DNA from: Leguminivora glycinivorella
Lineage: Eukaryota; Arthropoda; Insecta; Lepidoptera; Tortricidae
NCBI RefSeq assembly: GCF_023078275.1
Contig: NC_062987.1
Coordinates: 20,259,772-20,323,771, forward strand
Length of the DNA stretch: 64,000 nucleotides
Direction of reading: 5' to 3'
This document shows positions 63,879 through 64,000 of this stretch, piece after piece (the first letter of the stretch is position 1; every line of letters begins with the position of its first letter). The notes under the pieces are model-generated. The model ran no database searches. It was not told the origin of the DNA and was given only the letters and a program-made list of their open reading frames with translations. The position numbers and the translations under genes were made by a program.

Positions 63879-64000
63879 GTTGTATTGGACTCTAATCCAT
63901 TTTTGAATATTCAAAAACATATAAATTTAATATACTCGGACGGCCGAACTAACTTAATCTATTTGTGAACATCAAATCGTGTAGATGCATTTATAAAACA

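Overview
The window looks like nuclear DNA of a lepidopteran insect (moth or butterfly). It is AT-rich and almost entirely built of transposable elements: BEL/Pao and Ty1/copia LTR elements, 5'-truncated non-LTR retrotransposons with target duplications, tRNA-derived SINEs, many short palindromic DNA transposons, and the GTCT/GACA-microsatellite repeats familiar from Lepidoptera. No complete host gene is visible. The lepidopteran call rests on recognising repeat types, not on a database search.

Layout. 1-3 kb: LINE 3' ends, a tandem repeat, one TAA-flanked MITE nested in another TTA-flanked MITE, and a tRNA-like sequence. 3.05-6.25 kb: a decayed minus-strand BEL/Pao element with ~530-bp LTRs and only a gag remnant. 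7.96-8.79 kb: a TA-flanked DNA element whose second copy lies at 33.5-35.2 kb, split there by a LINE. 10.29-14.97 kb: a young Ty1/copia element (two identical 208-bp LTRs, TGTAT target duplication, 1301-codon open polyprotein). 15-20.6 kb: sparse DNA with a few MITEs and a candidate minus-strand host exon ending in an ATG at a splice donor. 20.9-23.9 kb: a 2.9-kb foldback element with ~870-bp arms. 24-33 kb: truncated LINEs, SINEs and several copies of two ~430-bp repeats (called P and Q here) that share one end.

37.25-42.58 kb and 51.70-56.52 kb hold two same-strand copies of a ~5-kb element with no recognised coding region. Each carries a 3.3-3.8 kb array of GC-rich hairpins alternating with AT-rich telomere-like segments (ACCCTAACCTAACTT), followed by a ~1.2-kb tail containing two tRNA-like sequences. 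The flanks differ and show no target duplication, and the ends would fit a Helitron-like insertion. This is the least explained structure in the window. Between the copies lie a TTAA-flanked element, a short canonical Helitron, TA-flanked MITEs and more P/Q and microsatellite repeats. 56.9-61.1 kb is a multi-level nest: a foldback element contains a palindromic MITE and a hAT element (8-bp duplication), which itself contains a LINE tail (10-bp duplication). The right edge holds further MITEs, a Q repeat, LINE 3' ends and a GC-rich stretch.

The only long intact coding region is the copia polyprotein. The RTE-like ORF (to 30432) is an open but 5'-truncated fragment, and the other coding traces are short or broken. 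Most other short ORFs are by-products of repeats. Two possible minus-strand host exons (around 18.7 and 51.5 kb) suggest that the window may lie inside a long intron, but this is inference.
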